Source of the DNA: Rotaria socialis
Lineage: Eukaryota; Rotifera; Eurotatoria; Philodinida; Philodinidae
Length of the DNA: 64,000 nt
Direction: 5' to 3'
Assembly: GCA_905331475.1 (NCBI GenBank)
Contig: CAJNYU010003364.1
Location: 310,001 to 374,000 of the forward strand
Of this stretch, positions 59,949 to 64,000 are shown one piece after another. The position numbers were made by a program, and so were the translations under genes. Within the stretch, counting starts at the first letter, position 1; every line of letters begins with the position of its first letter. Below the pieces are notes generated by a model. That model worked only from the letters and a program-made list of their open reading frames with translations, was not told the origin of the DNA and did no database searches.

Positions 59949-62900
59949 ATGGCACGAGCATCGAACAATAAAATAAAGATTGGTGTACATTGGAAAAATA
60001 CGGTATCAATTGAAATACCATCTTCAAACAGTCCTCGTCATCCTAAACTCATCGAACTTGATCCAGTTTGTAGTTTATTAAACATTTAAAAATATATCTG
60101 CTTTTATTTTCATCTTTTGATCTGTTAAGAACATTCCCTTAGATGATTATATTTCGAAAATATGTGATGAGTACGTTGATTCATCATACTTTCATCAATT
60201 GATTTTTCTCTTTTTTTCTTATTTTCATAGTTGGAAAATTCCACTATCGAATTCAATTCATTATGCACTTCGATACGATGATACTCATAAATTTGTTACT
60301 GAACAAGTAGGAAATTTATGTGTTGCACGTTTACATACTAGAAATTTTTTATTTTAGAATCGTTTTCAAATTCCTACTGGTCAAGTTTTTTATCTGTCAC
60401 TTTCACATGTAATTAAATTATTTTCTTTTAAATGATTTTTATTTTTTCTACTTAAAATAAAGGAAAATGAAGTTCAAGATATATTAAAATATCTGTCATC
60501 AAACGATTATCAACGGTATGATTCCACAATACTCGAACGATTAAAATTAGCTGGTGAAGATGAAACATTTGCACTTGAATTTGTTAAACAAAATGGTCTT
60601 CAATATTTATTAAAACTATTTACTGATGATGGAAAATTGAATAAGTAAATTCGGTTCTTTTTTTTCTTCATTTGTATACCAATAGATTGTTCATTCATAT
60701 TTAGTTATGAAAATTTTACACCTAATTTACTTCGTTCACTTCATAATGTAATCATAAATCAACAAGCTATTAGTTGGGATGATCTTGAAAATATTGATAA
60801 AATTGTTGATCAAGTAAATGAGAAACTCTCGGAAATTGAAATGAATCATATCAATTTATTATTTAGTTAATTTGTGGTATTAACGCATCAAAACTTTTCT
60901 GTCTACATTCATCAGTAGCCATGATGATTCTTGATTCAATTATAAGTATGGAATCCAAATACTCATTGAAAATTATTCAAACACTTCAAATCTCCAATTT
61001 ACTAGATTATTGTAGCAAGTAGATATTTATCATTCGTTCTTTCATATACTATTGTAATAGTTTATTTTAGACAGCATGATATCGAAACACAATATTATGC
61101 ATTAGCTTTAGTTAATATAATTATGAGTAAAAGTGATCAAACGATTCGTTCTGTAAGTACCGTTTTAGTTTTTCTTTGTGAAAATCTTCAATCATATTTT
61201 TTTTATAGTCATTAGTAAGAGCTATGTCACATACAATTGTTACAACCAATCTTCGCGAGCTTGTACAATTGATAATCATTGGAGTATGGATCTATATTTT
61301 TGTTCTATGATTCTTCTGTAAATTAATACTTTTTTAAAGGATGAAAATTCAAATAATGATTCATTTACATCTACAGATACAGCAATACAATCATCAAGAG
61401 TTAGTATTTTTGTACAATTCTTGAATTTTAAGTTCAATGAGTATAGTACTTGCTGTGAACGAGCGCTTTTAGTATGAGATGTTGCTTCTTGCAAGTAGAA
61501 AGAAGATGACGTTGATGTTACCGCTAAGTCCATGCTTTCAATTTTAGCATCTCACACGCTCTTCTCTCATTCAACAATTATGGCTCTTACAAAGATTTTA
61601 TCTCAATGAATTATACACCAATTCAATGAATACATCACCAGATCGCTTAGATACGGTTAGAATCGAGTTAGATTTGTTTTTAAAATCTTCTTTATTTCAA
61701 TAAAAAATCTGCAGAAATATCGTGATATGATTACGGAATTACGACGAAGTGCATTTGATACAGATTTATTATTATCCGATCAAAGTTGTCAAGATTTAAC
61801 TACTCGATTATCATCAGGAAACATAAATGAATCAATGACAACATTAACATTCAATCATCGTCGAGTTGAAGCATTACAGCGTGATTATGAACGACTTGGA
61901 TTTCAAGTAAAAATAATAGAAAAAGAGAAAAAAGAAGAATTTCATAAGCTAGAACAAATCTTTTTAAGGATCTTCGAGAACCAATAAAAGATTTTGAATT
62001 AATTCCACCAGGTATTCTATCATTACAAAATTTGTTTTATTTTTGTATTCATCAAAAACATGATTTTATTCGAGTATGTTCAAGGACCATCATTTTTTTT
62101 TACTTTGTTTTTATATTATTTCATTTTTAGTTTGTACTTGAAAATTCATGTAAAACACTTCAACAACAATGTCCATTAGTTAAATCAGCTATTGAAATAA
62201 CACGAATACTTTGTAGACTTTTTAATATTGGCATTGAACGTAAATAAACTTGTTTGATTTAAATATTTAAAATGATAAAAAGAATATTTTAGCAAATAGG
62301 CATCAAATACATAAAGATTACTTTTTACTGTTCTATACAAGTACATCATTTTTCGAACAAGCATTTGCTCGTTGTCTACTTTTATTTAATAAAACATGGA
62401 AAGAAATGCGCGCCTGTGATGTCGACTTTGAAGTGGTATGATTTCAATTATAAATATAGAACCAAAACCCGTTCCAAATTGTTTACATATTAGGTTAGTT
62501 CAGTTGTATATCAACAGATTTCACAATCGCTAGATGATGTTTGTCTCATGAACCCATCAGCAAATAAAACCATAATAGCTTCTTACTCGCCTTCAAAAAA
62601 TCAAACAATATCATCACCAACAACAACGAAATCAACAATGAATATATCATTGACATCAGTTGCATTACAAAGATTTACATTTGATTATTTTTCTGAAAGA
62701 TTAAATGCAAACAATTATAAAGATATATGTAGACGACGTGATGAACAAGAATTAAAGAGAGAAGAATCAATTATGAGATTACCTATTGTTGAGTATGATT
62801 GTTGTTATTGAATTACATATCAAACAGAGAATAATATTCCCCCGGTTCCTTTTTTTTTTGACTGTTTAGAACATTAAAAGAACGTTTAAGATCACATGTT

Positions 62901-64000
62901 CAATCTTTAACACGTCAAGCTCGACTTAAAACCATGAAAAAAGGTCAAATATTTTTTACTATTGAAAGTCGTTCAGGTGCAAAGAAAACAAAAAGTATTT
63001 ATTCTACTTTTTAATTATACATAGTATTAGTTTTCAATCGATTTTAAAACAGATCGTGCTATGTATTGGCAATTGCTTGATAATGAAAAACATGTGCAAT
63101 GTAGTGAATCACCTACAACAATTATGAAAGAAAATAATACAAGAGATGGTTCGACAACTAGTCTTACTAGAACAATGAGTATGTTAATTTATTTACGTCT
63201 AGTCTCGCTAATATGACAATTGATGTGAGCAAATACACTATTCTACTATTTAAAACTCTTAGAAGACCTAAGTGAATGTTGGAAGGACACACAGTCACAT
63301 TGAGCCTTAGACATATTAGATATCTTACTGTTGATATAGAGTAACTTTGTTTTTTCTCGAATGGTCATAAAATATTGTAGGGTTCTATTTTTGTTTCAAT
63401 GAGCCGATTGAGTTGAGAAAAACTGCTTATATCGTATTCTCTCAAAGTAGCAGAATTGAAAAAAAAATTAGTTTATTAAAATCATTTTTGACTGTTTTTT
63501 AGACTTACGTACTGCTACTGACGATATTTATACCTATTAATTGTATTATCTTAGCTTCTCGTATGATGAGTATTAAAATGCATAGACTGTCTTTATTCTT
63601 TTATTACTGTTTAATAATGATAGCATACTCAATTTCTATCTTGTCTTTAATTATTTAGACTAATTTAGATTCGACTAAAGCGGCTTTAGTTGTAAGTAGA
63701 CTTCACTATTGAGCTAATACTTGACAAGATATATTTATTTTCTGACTTTCGAGAAAACTTTATCTTCAAATTATCACATCTAAAATTAGTGAGGAAAATA
63801 AGTCAAAACAAAATTATATTAAAATAACTTAATAATCAATATATAATAAAGGAAAAAACGCCGTTTTCATTTTCTAACAAGAACAGCCTTCTATTAGCTA
63901 CAATCCATGAATTATTCTACTTGTTATCTCATTTAGTTCCCCTCGAAAATATCAAAGATGTTCAATGTAATATTGATCAATCACGTTCTGGTAATTTGAA
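59949..64000 (+). CDS. ELMO: ELMO engulfment and motility protein (5' part, runs off the window)
   Basis: ELMO with DOCK180 forms a bipartite Rac exchange factor for phagocytosis and migration. The start at 59949 (MARASNNKIKIGVHWKNTVS) matches the family N-terminus; the Ras-binding-like region continues ELDPNIPLDDYISKICDE and HYALRYDDTHKFVTE. ARM-type exons follow (60470-61560), then the ELMO domain: ELRRSAFDTD, HRRVEALQRDYERLGF, PPGILSLQNLFYF, FVLENSCK, LLFNKTWKEMRACDVDF. After it come PIVETLKERLRSHVQSLTRQ and the first PH strands (MYWQLLDNEKHVQC). After a long intron the last visible exon (about 63937-64000) reads VPLENIKDVQCNIDQSRSG, still in the PH domain. More than 15 introns. The PH end and the Pro-rich tail lie beyond the window. 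Confidence 0.93.

Noticed and set aside
61276..61533. Minus-strand 85-codon frame inside ELMO
   Set aside because: Lies across an ELMO exon and intron on the opposite strand and has no family resemblance.
1..64000. tRNA, rRNA, CRISPR array, retroelement genes, bdelloid spliced-leader RNA gene
   Set aside because: Scanned by eye for T-arm motifs, regular spaced repeats, reverse transcriptase motifs and the leader sequence I recall; none was found, though a covariance-model search would be needed to exclude tRNAs.

Overview
This window looks like a gene-dense, AT-rich nuclear region from a small invertebrate, most likely a bdelloid rotifer. Three things point there. Most introns are 50-80 bp with GT-AG ends. 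Compact animal genes lie close together on both strands. A short (ACACCC)n tract at 58271-58300 is the complement of TGTGGG, the telomeric hexamer I recall for bdelloids. Nothing looks bacterial in architecture: there are no operators, CRISPR arrays or recognisable tRNA/rRNA genes. The organism call is an inference and was not checked against a database.

Layout, left to right. 1-3774 has no gene I can support but carries a 305-bp palindromic MITE-like element. 3775-8651 (-) is SREBP. Then come a signal-bearing nicotinamidase (-), an RCAN/calcipressin (+) and a DHRS4-like reductase with a C-terminal SHL (-). A single-pass coiled-coil protein resembling the ER-phagy receptor CCPG1 (+) follows, then VPS53 (+), a decayed LSM8 fragment and the GPI mannosyltransferase PIGB (+). 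Next are a secreted LURP-one-related protein (-), a very short AKAP9/pericentrin-type PACT protein (-), a Tctex-type dynein light chain (+), the EF-hand/coiled-coil/Rab protein RASEF (+) and a calmodulin-like protein (-).

The right half has WBP2 (+) with a complete matrix metalloproteinase gene nested in reverse inside one intron. It continues with a DPP IV-family serine peptidase (+), a DDX21/Gu-like protein that kept RecA1 and GUCT but has no RecA2 helicase domain and gained three CCHC knuckles (+), kinesin KIF6 (+), a KCNQ (Kv7) potassium channel (+), a 2.8-kb gap and ELMO (+, running off the right edge). The gap holds a telomere-like G-rich/C-rich junction and a 0.6-kb fold-back repeat.

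The genes do not form one pathway. Several relate to membrane traffic and lipids (SREBP, VPS53, PIGB, RASEF, the CCPG1-like protein) and several to microtubules, cilia or the cytoskeleton (PACT protein, Tctex, KIF6, ELMO). WBP2, the DPP, the Gu-like gene and KIF6 sit on one strand with gaps of only 168-292 bp, and several starts directly follow a splice-acceptor AG. That would fit the spliced-leader trans-splicing known in bdelloids. The least ordinary items are the RecA2-less Gu protein, the nested metalloproteinase, the CCPG1-like receptor, the miniature PACT protein and the telomere-like junction.
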